Notes: generated by a model not told the origin, from the sequence alone. A DNA stretch of 64,000 nucleotides from Pyrinomonadaceae bacterium (GCA_019186825.1 JABARP010000010.1:173037-237036); one strand, 5' to 3'; positions 37,015 through 46,920 are shown, numbered from the stretch's first letter. Numbers and translations: made by a program.

Positions 37015-39093
37015 TTACGGTACAAAGGTTGACGGAAGCGGCTTGTCGCCTGCGAGCCCAAAACCGGTTACCGCGAATCCGCCGGTCGAGCGGAGCATAT
37101 ACCAAACTCCGTCCCGATAGACACCTGCGTCGGCCTTGCCGTCGCCATCGTAATCGCCGGTCGCAGGGATGTCCGTCGCGATGCCGAATTGGAATGCCGA
37201 GAATCCGTCGGTCGTCCTTTGCAGATACCAAACGCCGTCGCGATAGACCGCAAGATCCGTCTTGCCGTCGCCGTCGTAGTCAGCCGGGACCGGCTTATCG
37301 GTCGAGATGCCGAACTGGCTTGCTGAGAAGCCGGCAGTTGAACCAAGCACGTACCAAACGCCCTCTGACGGCCGGAAAACGGCGTAATCGGCCTTTCCGT
37401 CGCCATCGTAGTCACTTGCCGCTGCGATGTCGCCGGCGAGGCCGAATTGGGCAACTGAGTACTGAGAACCGTTGCTCTTGAGCACATACCACGTTCCGCC
37501 ACGATATACAGCCTTGTCCGCCTTGCCGTCGCCGTCGAAATCCTTCGGCTGAGGTTTGTCGCCGGCAATGCCAAAGCTTGTGATGTTCACGGTGCTCGTG
37601 CCGCTCAAAAGCGAGTACCAGACTCCGTCGCGATAGACGGCGATGTCGGTCTTGCCGTCGCCGTCAAAGTCTGCCGGAACAGGCTGATCGGTCGATACGC
37701 CGAACTGCGTTGCAGAAAATCCCGCCTGCGAGCCCTGGATATACCAAACGCTGTTCGACGGGCGAAAGACCGAAACGTCCGTCTTGCCGTCGCCGTCAAA
37801 ATCGGCGAACTTCTCACCGGAAGCCGCCGGAGCGATCGTTCCTTTTGCGAGTTCCGCCATATAGGCACCGGCGAGTTTTGAGAACTTTAGAGCGTGATTC
37901 GCATTTGGGTCGCTGTTTGCGAGCGTGTCGTTCGCAGTGTGTATGAACGGGTTATCTGCATTCATCGGCGCCTCGAAGGGGAACGATGCGGCGTATCCGC
38001 GTGAGTCCCAAGAGGCGTGGTCCGAACAGGAATATCCGCATTGCGTATTCACGACGGTCAGCGTCGGCAGATAGGTCGTAGCAAGATCGCGCACGAACTG
38101 ATTCTGAGCGGAGTCCGTGTGGTCAGTGATGATCGCGATATCGGTCGACGGTGCCTTGTAGTTCGTCATATCGAGCTGAAGAACGCCGACAACATTGACA
38201 CCTGCGTTTTGATAGTTCATTGCGATCGCCTTTGAGCCGAGAAGGCCCGCTTCCTCACCCGCGTAGGCCATAAATTTGACCGTCTTTGCCGGATGGTAGT
38301 TATTTGCCATCGCAACGCGGATAACTTCCGTCAGGGAGGCGATCCCGGACGCATCGTCGTCCGCACCGGGAGCCGGAAGCGTCAGGCAGGTCGTGCTTGG
38401 GCTACATCCCGAACGCGTCGAATCCTGATGTCCGCCGAGGATAACGACCTCGGACGGGTTCGTCGTCCCCGGTATCGTCATAATTATCGAAGGCTGCAGC
38501 CACGTCGGGTGGACAAAGAACTCTACGGTAACGTCGTTGCGGCCTGCGGCAAGCGTCGTCCATGTGTTCTTGATCCAAAGGGCCGAATCCAAACCGGTCT
38601 CCGACTGGTAATAGCGGGTATTAAAGGCAGACAGCGTTGTAATGGTGGCTTTGATATTCGGAGCCTCCATCTGGCTGATCATCGGCTGCACGGTCGCGGT
38701 ATTATCGATCGTGTAGGTCATCGTGCCGAGCGACGGTTTCGGCCTGGTTACAAGGTCGATCGTATCGAGAGCATCCTGCTCATCCGGGTGGCCCATAAAG
38801 CCAGCGCACTTATGAAGGTTCTTGTGAGCATGTTCCGATATGGTCGCGATCTCGTCGTCCGTGACGTGAAGCACGGCGATCCCGTTCTTTATGGCCACGA
38901 TCTCAGGAGTCAGGAAACGGCCGTCCATTGCCGCAAATACCTGCATCGTCTTGAGCTCGTTCACATCGACGGTTATCCACGTCTTATGCGGCGTCGCAGC
39001 CGAAACGTGAGTTCGTTCTGCGGCAATGTAACCGAGGATCGCAACAGCGGCGACAGCAAAAGCCGCCAACAAAAGAGTTCTGTTCTTCAGCAT
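37015..39093 (-). CDS. secreted M28-family aminopeptidase with six FG-GAP/VCBS-like repeats
   Basis: 692 aa. Signal/anchor MLKNRTLLLAAFAVAAVAILG; zinc peptidase motifs GGHQDS, GADDDASG, YAGEEAGLLGSK and the final His in CSDHASWDS, as in bacterial leucyl aminopeptidases. From residue ~435 six repeats of ~48 aa each centred on DFDGDGKTD or DYDGDGKAD, which are calcium-binding beta-propeller blades, probably forming one propeller for surface attachment. ATG at 39093 is preferred to one 13 codons earlier because it puts the signal at the N-terminus. Confidence 0.85.
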   Translation of the reverse strand: MLKNRTLLLAAFAVAAVAILGYIAAERTHVSAATPHKTWITVDVNELKTMQVFAAMDGRFLTPEIVAIKNGIAVLHVTDDEIATISEHAHKNLHKCAGFMGHPDEQDALDTIDLVTRPKPSLGTMTYTIDNTATVQPMISQMEAPNIKATITTLSAFNTRYYQSETGLDSALWIKNTWTTLAAGRNDVTVEFFVHPTWLQPSIIMTIPGTTNPSEVVILGGHQDSTRSGCSPSTTCLTLPAPGADDDASGIASLTEVIRVAMANNYHPAKTVKFMAYAGEEAGLLGSKAIAMNYQNAGVNVVGVLQLDMTNYKAPSTDIAIITDHTDSAQNQFVRDLATTYLPTLTVVNTQCGYSCSDHASWDSRGYAASFPFEAPMNADNPFIHTANDTLANSDPNANHALKFSKLAGAYMAELAKGTIAPAASGEKFADFDGDGKTDVSVFRPSNSVWYIQGSQAGFSATQFGVSTDQPVPADFDGDGKTDIAVYRDGVWYSLLSGTSTVNITSFGIAGDKPQPKDFDGDGKADKAVYRGGTWYVLKSNGSQYSVAQFGLAGDIAAASDYDGDGKADYAVFRPSEGVWYVLGSTAGFSASQFGISTDKPVPADYDGDGKTDLAVYRDGVWYLQRTTDGFSAFQFGIATDIPATGDYDGDGKADAGVYRDGVWYMLRSTGGFAVTGFGLAGDKPLPSTFVP

Positions 39094-39369
39094 AGGGTTT
39101 ACTTCGATCCTTGGACACAAACCCGGAAACAACAGCGGTAAGACGGGCAGGGCTTACGGAACAACACGTACTTTCTACGTACAGATCTAGACTAATTTCG
39201 CCTCGGGGAACCGCCAAAGGCAGTTTCTAGACACGGCAAACAGGGATATTTGCCCGCGCAGTCAGGCTCTTGGAGATTATGTCAGGCTTCGCGGATATCT
39301 TCAATAGAAAGAGGGACGATAGTTGGGTTTGGACAAGCCGGCCAACTTTGCCAGATCGGGAGGGCCGAA

Positions 39370-40707
39370 CTATAGGGAGAAATTGAAATTAACGAACCCG
39401 ATGGCCTTAACGGGCTGGCCGTTGCGTTCAAAGGGCTTGAAACGCCATTTGCGGATAGCGTCCTTCGCGGCACCCTGCAGCAGGGATGGGCCGCTCGTTT
39501 TTTCGATCGATGCGACCTCGCCGCTCTCGTCAACGATCACTTCCACTCGAACGACCCCCACAGCGTGCGCCGTCCTAGCGAATGACGGGTAGATCGGAGT
39601 TGCCTTGTTGGTCGCATACTCGGTTAGCGAGCCTACGGTGATCGGGCCAGTTTCTACCGGGGTTTCGGTTGGAGCAGGGGCGGTTTTCTCGGGCTGTTTG
39701 TCATTTCCGGCAACCTTTTCCGGTTGTTTCTCGGCTACAGGAGGAGTTTTCTCGCGAGTTTCTGCCGGCTTTTCTACGGGCTCAGCCCCTGCGCGAGCCA
39801 CCGGGCCTTCAACTTGACGCGGACGGTCGGTATTCACGCTCGGTGCGGGGTTTGACCGGACCGGTTCAAGAGCGATCCCAGAGGACGGTGCTGCAACGGC
39901 TGGTGCGGCCTGAACAGCGGGCTTTTCCGTAACGGCACGTCCATCAGCAACGTTCGTCGAGGGCACACCGCTGATCGCGCTGATGACGACGGTGCGGGAA
40001 TTCGCGATGTCTTCCCGTGCATCCGCGACCTCATCACGCCAGCGACGCGAATCGTATTCATCGCGGGCAAGCATACTGCGAGAATTGGTGGCCTCTTCGA
40101 GAAGTGCCATCGCATCGGCGGCCTTTGATTGGTCGGCGCTCATCTCCTTGGATTGGGCGATGACGAGCTCGAGCGTTTCGCGCATCTTTTCGAGGTCATT
40201 TACGGCCTCGAGCGGAAGTGTGCGGTCGGTAACGCTAAGTCCAAGGGTTTGATATCTTTCGAGACGGTTTCGGGCCCCTTTAACGATCTGGCCGGCAACG
40301 GCGAGGTAATTCGCCTTTGCTCCGGCCTTGGTGGTCTTTTGCTCAGCGTAGAATTCTTTCAGAAGGTCCTGAGCACGCTTGTAGTCGCCCTGTTCGAGGT
40401 AGCTGTTCATCAGCAGAACATTCACGCCCGAAAGGATCGCGGGATCGCCGGATTCTCTGCGGACATTCTCAAGCTCGTACGTGGCTGCGCTGTAATTTCG
40501 AACTGCGATGAAAGCTTTTGCCTTTGATATTCGGGCCCGGAGCAGGTCGCCGGAGGTGATGGCGGGTGCGGTCTGAACAGGTTGAGCGGGTGCCTGAGGC
40601 GATGGCGAACTCTGTGGAACAGGTGCCGTCTGTGCGAGAGCTGCGGCGGAAAAGCTACCGCAGATCAAAACTGATGATATGAAAAACTTCCTGACGTTTA
40701 ACGGCAT
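39370..40707 (-). CDS. periplasmic protein with C-terminal TonB domain
   Basis: 445 aa. Signal peptide (to ALAQ), a Pro-rich stretch, a helical TPR-like region (about 50-210), a long Pro/Glu/Lys linker, and a C-terminal TonB domain (TPIYPSFARTAHAVGVVRVE ... AIRKWRFKPFERNGQ). It lacks the N-terminal TonB transmembrane anchor after cleavage, so it probably is not a normal energy transducer. ATG at 40707 follows GGAGAAAGG closely. Confidence 0.75.
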   Translation of the reverse strand: MPLNVRKFFISSVLICGSFSAAALAQTAPVPQSSPSPQAPAQPVQTAPAITSGDLLRARISKAKAFIAVRNYSAATYELENVRRESGDPAILSGVNVLLMNSYLEQGDYKRAQDLLKEFYAEQKTTKAGAKANYLAVAGQIVKGARNRLERYQTLGLSVTDRTLPLEAVNDLEKMRETLELVIAQSKEMSADQSKAADAMALLEEATNSRSMLARDEYDSRRWRDEVADAREDIANSRTVVISAISGVPSTNVADGRAVTEKPAVQAAPAVAAPSSGIALEPVRSNPAPSVNTDRPRQVEGPVARAGAEPVEKPAETREKTPPVAEKQPEKVAGNDKQPEKTAPAPTETPVETGPITVGSLTEYATNKATPIYPSFARTAHAVGVVRVEVIVDESGEVASIEKTSGPSLLQGAAKDAIRKWRFKPFERNGQPVKAIGFVNFNFSL

Positions 40708-40845
40708 CCTTTCTCCATTTTGGATGAGATGATCTCCGTAAAGGCCAGAGCCGGCACTCATGCTGGCCCACTCAAAGCGACCCGAGAAAATCCTTGAAAA
40801 CGCAAATAATAGGCGTGATTACCACTCCTAAGGTTCCCCGCCAGA

Positions 40846-42264
40846 TCAATTGCCTAAACTCTTGATGATTTTATCGCGGTATGCGTTTGCGTCTATTTTT
40901 ATAGCATTTTCGTCCAGCGTGAGCAACCGGCGGCCTTTCATCACTATGCGGCCATTGATGACGACGGTGTCGACATCGGCGGCCTTTGTCGAATAAACGA
41001 GGGCAGAATAAATGTTGTAGAAAGGGGTCTGATGAAGAGAATCGAGGTCAACGATCGCGATGTCGGCGCGCTTGCCGGCTTCGATCGAGCCGATGATCTT
41101 ATCGAGATGTAGGGCTCGTGCCCCGCGGATCGTTGCCATCTCGAAAGCCTGTTCGGCGTTGACGACCTTCGGGTCGCCTGTGTGATTCTTGTGCAGCTTT
41201 GCCGCGGTGTCGATCTCTTCCCACATATTGAGGTCGTTGTTCGATGCCGCACCGTCCGTCCCCAATCCGACCGCAACATTGGCTTTAAGCATTGCAGGTA
41301 CGGGAGCGACTCCCGACGCAAGCTTCATATTCGATTGAGGACAATGCCCGACACCGACGTTCTCTTTTGCGAGAATGCCGATCTCTTCGTCCGTAACCCA
41401 AATGCTGTGGGCGATGATCGTACGGTCAGAAAGAAAGCCGATGCTGCTCAGATAATCGACCGGAGTCTTCCCGTATTTTGCGAAGATGTCGTCACGCTCC
41501 TTTTTCGTTTCGGCAACGTGGATCAGCACAGGCGCATTTCGCTTATCGGAGAGCTGGCGAACACGCTTCAGATCGTCGGTCGAAACCGTATAAGGCGCGT
41601 GCGGAGCGATCGCCGGAACGATCAGCGGATCATTCTGCCACTTGGTGATGAAGCGGTCAGCGTAAGCGAGGGCCTCGCCGGGAGTTTTGTTGTCAGCGAC
41701 CGGAAACTGTATGACCGTCTCGCCCAGGACGCCGCGAACTCCGGCTTTCTTCGTCTCCTCCGCGATCGCATCCTCAAAGTAATACATATCGCAGTAGGTC
41801 GTCGTCCCGCCGCGGATCATCTCCGCTAGCCCGAGACGTGTTCCGACGCGGACGAATTCTTCATTTACGTTCTTGGCCTCGGCCGGGAAGATGTACTTCG
41901 TCAGCCACTCGTTAAGGTCAAGATCGTCCGCGATGCCGCGAAAAAGCGACATCGGAACGTGCGTGTGCGTGTTGATGAGGCCGGGAACGACGGCCTTGCC
42001 GCGTGCATTGATCGTTGTTATTGCGCGGTATTTCCGCGTGATCGCGGCTGTCGGCCCGACGGCGACGATATTCTCACCGCGAATGGCGACCGCACCATTT
42101 CTGATCACCCGTTTCGTGCCATCCATTGTTACAACATCACCGCCGACGATCAGTAGATCGACGGGCACATCTCTCGTACCGATCGGCCTTTGGGCCGTAG
42201 CGACACCGTTGAGGACGAAAGCAAAAAGACAAAGGAAGGTTACGAGGGTCTTGGACTTTTTCAT
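40846..42264 (-). CDS. exported amidohydrolase, MTA/SAH deaminase-like
   Basis: 472 aa. Metal-binding INTHTHVPMSLFRG, HVAET and GTDGAASNNDLNMWEE are those of 5'-methylthioadenosine/S-adenosylhomocysteine deaminases and related aminohydrolases. Unlike those cytosolic enzymes it has a signal peptide (1-24, FVLNGVATAQ). It starts 12 bases after cdd, the last gene of a nucleoside uptake operon, so it probably deaminates a nucleoside in the periplasm before uptake. Exact substrate unproven. Confidence 0.85.
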   Translation of the reverse strand: MKKSKTLVTFLCLFAFVLNGVATAQRPIGTRDVPVDLLIVGGDVVTMDGTKRVIRNGAVAIRGENIVAVGPTAAITRKYRAITTINARGKAVVPGLINTHTHVPMSLFRGIADDLDLNEWLTKYIFPAEAKNVNEEFVRVGTRLGLAEMIRGGTTTYCDMYYFEDAIAEETKKAGVRGVLGETVIQFPVADNKTPGEALAYADRFITKWQNDPLIVPAIAPHAPYTVSTDDLKRVRQLSDKRNAPVLIHVAETKKERDDIFAKYGKTPVDYLSSIGFLSDRTIIAHSIWVTDEEIGILAKENVGVGHCPQSNMKLASGVAPVPAMLKANVAVGLGTDGAASNNDLNMWEEIDTAAKLHKNHTGDPKVVNAEQAFEMATIRGARALHLDKIIGSIEAGKRADIAIVDLDSLHQTPFYNIYSALVYSTKAADVDTVVINGRIVMKGRRLLTLDENAIKIDANAYRDKIIKSLGN

Positions 42265-42276
42265 CTTAAATGTGGT

Positions 42277-42684
42277 TCAGTCAACGAGAAACCGAGCGTC
42301 AAACGCTTTCGGCAGCAAATCGCTCATCTGCATTGTTTCCGTGCGGCCTGCTAGGTTTGCCATCGTTACGGGAATGTCGCCGCAGAACTCCCAGATGATC
42401 TGCCGGCACGCACCGCACGGCGGCGTAAGCTCATCGGTATCGACGACGATCGTGAGGCTTCTGAATTTGCGTATGCCTTCCGAAACAGCCTTAAAGATCG
42501 CGACCCGCTCGGCGCACAGCGTTAGGCCATAGCTTGCGTTCTCAATATTGCAGCCTGTTGTTACATCGCCATCAACGCTTTCGACCGCTGCCCCGACCTT
42601 GAAGTGCGAGAAGGGCGCGTGTGCCCGCTCACGAGCATCCCTCGCGGCGGCGATCAGCGTTGCTTTGGCTGTTTCGGATGACAT
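42277..42684 (-). CDS. cdd: cytidine deaminase
   Basis: 135 aa, the small homotetrameric type. Zinc motif NASYGLTLCAERVAIFKA and PPCGACRQIIWEF. Converts cytidine and deoxycytidine to uridine forms. 48 bases after udk in a nucleoside salvage operon. Confidence 0.95.
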   Translation of the reverse strand: MSSETAKATLIAAARDARERAHAPFSHFKVGAAVESVDGDVTTGCNIENASYGLTLCAERVAIFKAVSEGIRKFRSLTIVVDTDELTPPCGACRQIIWEFCGDIPVTMANLAGRTETMQMSDLLPKAFDARFLVD

Positions 42685-42732
42685 TAACGTTAACCTCTTA
42701 CCGACGTCAGATAGGCGAGCTTTGTCCTTGGT

Positions 42733-43353
42733 TCATACCGGACGTTGTTCGCTCAGCCGCTCTCGAACCAAGCTGCAGAGCATTTTGATGCTCGTATCGG
42801 TTTGGCCGCCTTCCGGAATTATCACATCTGCGAAGCGTTTCGACGGTTCGACAAATTCAAAGTGCATCGGCCGGATCGTCTTCTCGTATTGGTCGAGAGT
42901 TCGCTCGAAGGTCCGCCCACGTTCATTGATGTCGCGGCGAAGCCGGCGCAGCAGCCGAATGTCGTCAGGCGTATCGACGAATACGCGAACATCGAGAAGC
43001 TCGAGTATCCGAGGTTCGGAGAAGATCAGGATCCCTTCGACGATAACGACGGGTCGCGGTTCGATCACTTCGACGCGGTCGCTACGCGTATGCGTGACCA
43101 TGTCATAGATCGGTATCTCGATCGGCTGACCGAGCTTTAACCGCTTGATGTGGTTAACGAGCAGGTCGCTGTCGATCGCGTCCGGATGATCAAAGTTTGC
43201 GTGATGCCGATCATCAAGCGGCATATCCGCAAGATTCCGATAATAGGAATCTTGCTCGACAAGAACTACATTCTGTTCACCGACGGCCTCTACGATCGCC
43301 CGCGCGATCGTCGTCTTTCCCGAACCGGTACCGCCGCAAATGCCGATTATCAT
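42733..43353 (-). CDS. udk: uridine kinase
   Basis: 206 aa. P-loop GGTGSGKTTIARAI, substrate region EQDSYYRNLADMPLDDRHHANFDHPDA and IPIYDMVTHTRSD, VIVEGILIF. Phosphorylates uridine and cytidine to UMP and CMP. Nine bases after the phosphorylase gene. Confidence 0.96.
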   Translation of the reverse strand: MIIGICGGTGSGKTTIARAIVEAVGEQNVVLVEQDSYYRNLADMPLDDRHHANFDHPDAIDSDLLVNHIKRLKLGQPIEIPIYDMVTHTRSDRVEVIEPRPVVIVEGILIFSEPRILELLDVRVFVDTPDDIRLLRRLRRDINERGRTFERTLDQYEKTIRPMHFEFVEPSKRFADVIIPEGGQTDTSIKMLCSLVRERLSEQRPV

Positions 43354-43362
43354 AAGTAAAAA

Positions 43363-44202
43363 TTAGCTGCCGATGCGCGAGATCACGCGCTTTAGCAGCT
43401 CCTTGAAAACTCCCTTGACCTTTTCGCCCGTCTCCATCACCTCGCTGTGATCGATGATCTCGCCGCTTAGGCCCGCACCAAGATTTGTAATACACGAAAT
43501 GCCGAGAACGCGAAGTCCCGCGTGCCGAGCGGCGATCGCTTCCGGTACGGTGGACATCCCGACCGCGTCAGCTCCGAGCAGTCGATACATACGTATCTCG
43601 GCCGGCGTTTCGTAGGTAGGCCCCGAAAGGGCACAGTAAACGCCGCGTCCCAAGTAAAAATCCGCACCTGACCTTGCGATCGCTGCTGCTTCTTCTTCCG
43701 CAAACTCTTGAAACTCGCGGTCATAAACTCTGGTCATATCCGGGAAGCGCGGACCGAAAGAATCGTCATTCTTTCCGCGGAGCGGACTCACGCCCATGCA
43801 GTTCAGATGATCCGTGATGACCATAAGCGAACCGGGCTTCATATCCGTGTTCAGGCTGCCGGCGGCATTGGTCAAGATCAGATTTTTCGCTCCGAGGCAC
43901 GCAAATGTACGCGTGGGGAAGATGACCTGCCCCATTTCGTAGCCTTCATAGAAATGAAAACGTCCTTGCTGCACCGCAACATTCACGCCGCCGATATGCC
44001 CAAGGACAAGCTGGCCGGCGTGGCCCTCGACGGTTGAACGCGCAAAACCCGGGATCTCTTCATACGGAATGCGGAAAGCGCCCTCGATCTCGTCGGCGAA
44101 GGCCCCGAGACCGCTGCCGAGAACGACAGCCGTAGAAATGGGCTCTCCAAAACGCGAGCGGATGAATTCAGCCGCTTCACGCGGGTTTGTCGTGGAAGGC
44201 AT
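43363..44202 (-). CDS. purine nucleoside phosphorylase (trimeric, PNP/PunA type)
   Basis: 279 aa. Family motifs VVLGSGLGAFADEIE, GRFHFYEGY, LILTNAAGSLN and ALSGPTYETPAEIRM, with GMSTVPEAIAARH. Cleaves purine nucleosides to base and ribose-1-phosphate. ATG at 44202 is taken over a TTG two codons upstream. It starts 2 bases after the permease gene. Confidence 0.95.
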   Translation of the reverse strand: MPSTTNPREAAEFIRSRFGEPISTAVVLGSGLGAFADEIEGAFRIPYEEIPGFARSTVEGHAGQLVLGHIGGVNVAVQQGRFHFYEGYEMGQVIFPTRTFACLGAKNLILTNAAGSLNTDMKPGSLMVITDHLNCMGVSPLRGKNDDSFGPRFPDMTRVYDREFQEFAEEEAAAIARSGADFYLGRGVYCALSGPTYETPAEIRMYRLLGADAVGMSTVPEAIAARHAGLRVLGISCITNLGAGLSGEIIDHSEVMETGEKVKGVFKELLKRVISRIGS

Positions 44203-44204
44203 AG

Positions 44205-45116
44205 TCAATCTTCTTTGCTATACGGAATCCCAAGAGCCTTTGGAGCTCGAGACAGGCCGATAAATCCCGCGAGAACGATGATCGTAAGCAGATACGGAAT
44301 GATCTGAATGAACTGCACAGGGATCTCTTCACCGCCGATGCGTGCCCACGATGCGCCTTGGATCTGGATCGACAAGGCTTCGGTCAAACCAAAAAATAGA
44401 CAAGCACCGAGCACGGGCACCGGACGCCATTTCGCAAGAATGAGAGCGGCAAGAGCTATGAATCCACGGCCGGCGGTCATATTTCGCGTAAAGAGCGAAG
44501 ATTGCCCGATCGAGAGATACGCTCCACCCAATCCGGCGAGGACGCCCGAGATCGTAACCGCGATGTAGCGAAGGCGAATGACGTTCACGCCGGCCGTCTC
44601 TGCTGCGTCAGGATTCTCGCCGGCTGCCCGAATGCGGAGCCCGAAAGGCGTCTTGTACATTATCCACCAGCAGATAGGTACAAGAGCCAACGCAAGGATC
44701 GTCGCGATGGAGATGCGGTTATAAAAGTCCGGGAGCTGGAGGACCTTCTCGATCTGCGGTGTCGAACCCGCGGAATCGTAGATCGCACCGGATATCAAAG
44801 CCGGCAGCCCGATCATCAGGAAGTTTATCGCCATTCCGGCAACGACCTGATCGGCTTCGAACTTGATACACGCGACCGCATAAATGAATGCGAGAAAGGC
44901 CCCGGCCCCGACGCCTGCGAGCACGCCGACATACGGGTTACCGACCTGATAAGTTACAACGGCTGCGGTGAATGCACCCGCGAGCATCAGCCCCTCGAGC
45001 GCGATGTTGATCACGCCCGACCGCTCTGAAAAAAGGCCGCCCAAAGCCGCAAAGATCAGCGGCGTTGCGAGCCTGAGCGAAGAGAATAGAAGTGCTAGTG
45101 TGAATATCTCGCCCAT
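44205..45116 (-). CDS. ABC transporter permease, nucleoside type (NupQ/YufQ-like)
   Basis: 303 aa, about eight membrane helices. BmpA-system permease features: LRLATPLIFAALGGLFSERSGVINIALEGLML and AAGENPDAAETAGVNV, the inner-membrane loop that contacts the ATPase. Works as a heterodimer with the permease encoded just upstream. The ATPase and the lipoprotein binder are not in this operon part. Confidence 0.9.
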   Translation of the reverse strand: MGEIFTLALLFSSLRLATPLIFAALGGLFSERSGVINIALEGLMLAGAFTAAVVTYQVGNPYVGVLAGVGAGAFLAFIYAVACIKFEADQVVAGMAINFLMIGLPALISGAIYDSAGSTPQIEKVLQLPDFYNRISIATILALALVPICWWIMYKTPFGLRIRAAGENPDAAETAGVNVIRLRYIAVTISGVLAGLGGAYLSIGQSSLFTRNMTAGRGFIALAALILAKWRPVPVLGACLFFGLTEALSIQIQGASWARIGGEEIPVQFIQIIPYLLTIIVLAGFIGLSRAPKALGIPYSKED

Positions 45117-45119
45117 TGC

Positions 45120-46199
45120 CTATTTCCTCGAATATTTCTGCAGGCAAGCTACGAACAAAATAATGATCGCCTGCAAGACCCAGCCAAGATCCTTAGAAAC
45201 CTTCGACGTGAACGCATCGACAAATATCTCGCCGCGAAGCAGCACGCCGAAGAATATTGCGGCGACAAAGACGCCGAGCGGATGGTTACGCCCGAGCAAC
45301 GCGACGGCAATGCCCAAAAAACCCCATTCGGCCGAAAAACCACTATAAAAGTTGTGCCGCGTGCCGAGAACTTCGCCGATCGCGACCATACCGGCCAGTG
45401 CGCCGGAGATCGTCATCGCGAGAATGATCTGCTTCTTTGGCGAAATACCGCCATATTCCGCCGCCGCCGGATTTTGTCCGACGGCGCGGAGTTCGTATCC
45501 CCATTTTGTCTTCCACAGAAAGATCCAGACCGCAATACAGCTCAAGATCGCGATGAGGAACGCGACATTCAGCGGAACGTCGGCCGGCAATCCCGGAATG
45601 AATGCACTCAATTTCGGGATCGTCGCATTTTCGCCGATCGGCGCCGTCTGCAGGATCGGGTCGCCCGGTATCTTGTAATAGTATTGCGTGAAATAGCTCA
45701 CCAGCGCGATGCCGATGAAATTCAGCATGATGGTGTTGATGACTTCGTGCGAGCCGAACTTTGCCTTTAACACGCCGGGAATGCCGCCCCATACCGCACC
45801 TGCGATCACCGCTGCCGCAATGCACAGCGGTACGAGAAGAAATGCGGGAAGCGTGGCCCAAGACCAATTTTGTTCCGTGCCGCCGGAGCTTACGACCGTA
45901 CCGCCGAGCTTGATGCCGACCCACGCGGCCGCAAAGGCGGCGACGTAAAGCTGGCCTTCCGCACCGATATTCAAAAGCCCGCAACGCAATGCGACCGCGA
46001 CGGCAAGGCCCGTGAAGATCAGCGGCGTCGCGTAATGCAGCATCCAGCCGATGTCGCGCAGCGAACCGAAAGAGCTCGAGAGCAGCAGACGATATGCCTC
46101 GATCGGGTTGTCCCCAAGTGCGAGAATAACGATGCCGCCGACAATGAACGCCGCGACGACCGCCACCAGCGGCCAAAGTATCTCTTTTAGAATCTTCAT
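45120..46199 (-). CDS. ABC transporter permease, nucleoside type (NupP/YufP-like)
   Basis: 359 aa, about ten membrane helices, with LRCGLLNIGAEGQLYVAAFA and AVGQNPAAAEYGGISPKKQ, the coupling loop of the NupP family. First gene of the operon and 3 bases before the second permease. In related systems an ATPase gene is normally just upstream; here a 287-base non-coding gap is found instead. Confidence 0.9.
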   Translation of the reverse strand: MKILKEILWPLVAVVAAFIVGGIVILALGDNPIEAYRLLLSSSFGSLRDIGWMLHYATPLIFTGLAVAVALRCGLLNIGAEGQLYVAAFAAAWVGIKLGGTVVSSGGTEQNWSWATLPAFLLVPLCIAAAVIAGAVWGGIPGVLKAKFGSHEVINTIMLNFIGIALVSYFTQYYYKIPGDPILQTAPIGENATIPKLSAFIPGLPADVPLNVAFLIAILSCIAVWIFLWKTKWGYELRAVGQNPAAAEYGGISPKKQIILAMTISGALAGMVAIGEVLGTRHNFYSGFSAEWGFLGIAVALLGRNHPLGVFVAAIFFGVLLRGEIFVDAFTSKVSKDLGWVLQAIIILFVACLQKYSRK

Positions 46200-46486
46200 C
46201 TAAGATCGGCCCGCTTGGAACGCCTTGGGTTCCTGTTGTTCGGGATAAACGGTCCGGCAAGGCCGCCGGACGTTTGAGAAAAATGCCGATTTTTGCAAAG
46301 TAAATATACCGTCAATAGCCGCAGATGTCACCTGAAAACACTTGATTTTCCCCGATAATTCGGCCGCGCTGCATACTTCTTCGCGATATTGACGTTTGTG
46401 TTGACAAAAGAGAGAGAGCATACTTGTTGCCAACCGCACGGAAGAATTGCCGGAGCGGTACAATTCAATACTTAGGGAGAAATACT

Positions 46487-46789
46487 ATGAGGCCTCACTT
46501 TCCTCGCCTTCCTCGCTTTTTCCTACTAATCACCGCGTTAGTTACGGGTATCTTTGCCTCGAACCCCTCGTTTGCAAGATCATTCGGTCCCGTTTCGCGG
46601 TCGGAAAAGCAGTCAAGCCTTCCTACATTGGATGTTGTGGCCATCAGGCTTGATTTTCAGGAGTCACGCCGGACGGACGCATTCGGAAATAGGTTCAAAT
46701 ACTGGGCAAAGGTTCGCGATAAGGCGGACGCCCGAGTCGGTCGTCGGGCGTGGGATGTCTTCCTTGTAATCTCTCCGCCGGGAACATAA
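46487..46789 (+). CDS. hypothetical small secreted protein
   Basis: 100 aa from the ATG at 46487, which follows TTAGGGAG. Signal peptide to about residue 30 (LITALVTGIFASNPSFARS), then a short basic region. No family recognised. It has its own terminator at 46816. Confidence 0.5.
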   Translation: MRPHFPRLPRFFLLITALVTGIFASNPSFARSFGPVSRSEKQSSLPTLDVVAIRLDFQESRRTDAFGNRFKYWAKVRDKADARVGRRAWDVFLVISPPGT

Positions 46790-46815
46790 GTAATACATCA
46801 GTTTGAACCTTTTGC

Positions 46816-46847
46816 AAGGCAGTCGGAAGCGGCTGCCTTTCTTCTTT
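46816..46847 (+). terminator. rho-independent terminator
   Basis: AAGGCAGTCG (46816-46825) pairs with CGGCTGCCTT (46830-46839), one G-T pair, tetraloop GAAG, then TCTTCTTT. It insulates the following Hsp20 promoter. Confidence 0.75.
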
Positions 46848-46868
46848 GAATCTAGCTAATTCTAGAAG

Positions 46869-46897
46869 TTGACAATCCTACGCTCATATTTTATTAT
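46869..46897 (+). promoter_or_regulatory. strong promoter of the second hsp20
   Basis: TTGACA (46869-46874), 17 bases, TATTAT (46892-46897), close to the sigma70 consensus. Transcription would start near 46904. Confidence 0.7.
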
Positions 46898-46904
46898 CTT
46901 AATT

Positions 46905-46920
46905 GACTAAGTGATTAGTC
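46905..46920. promoter_or_regulatory. operator-like palindrome in the hsp20 leader
   Basis: GACTAA-GTGA-TTAGTC, perfect 6-base arms placed at about +1 to +16 of the preceding promoter, a typical repressor site. It is not a CIRCE or HspR (HAIR) sequence. Confidence 0.45.
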
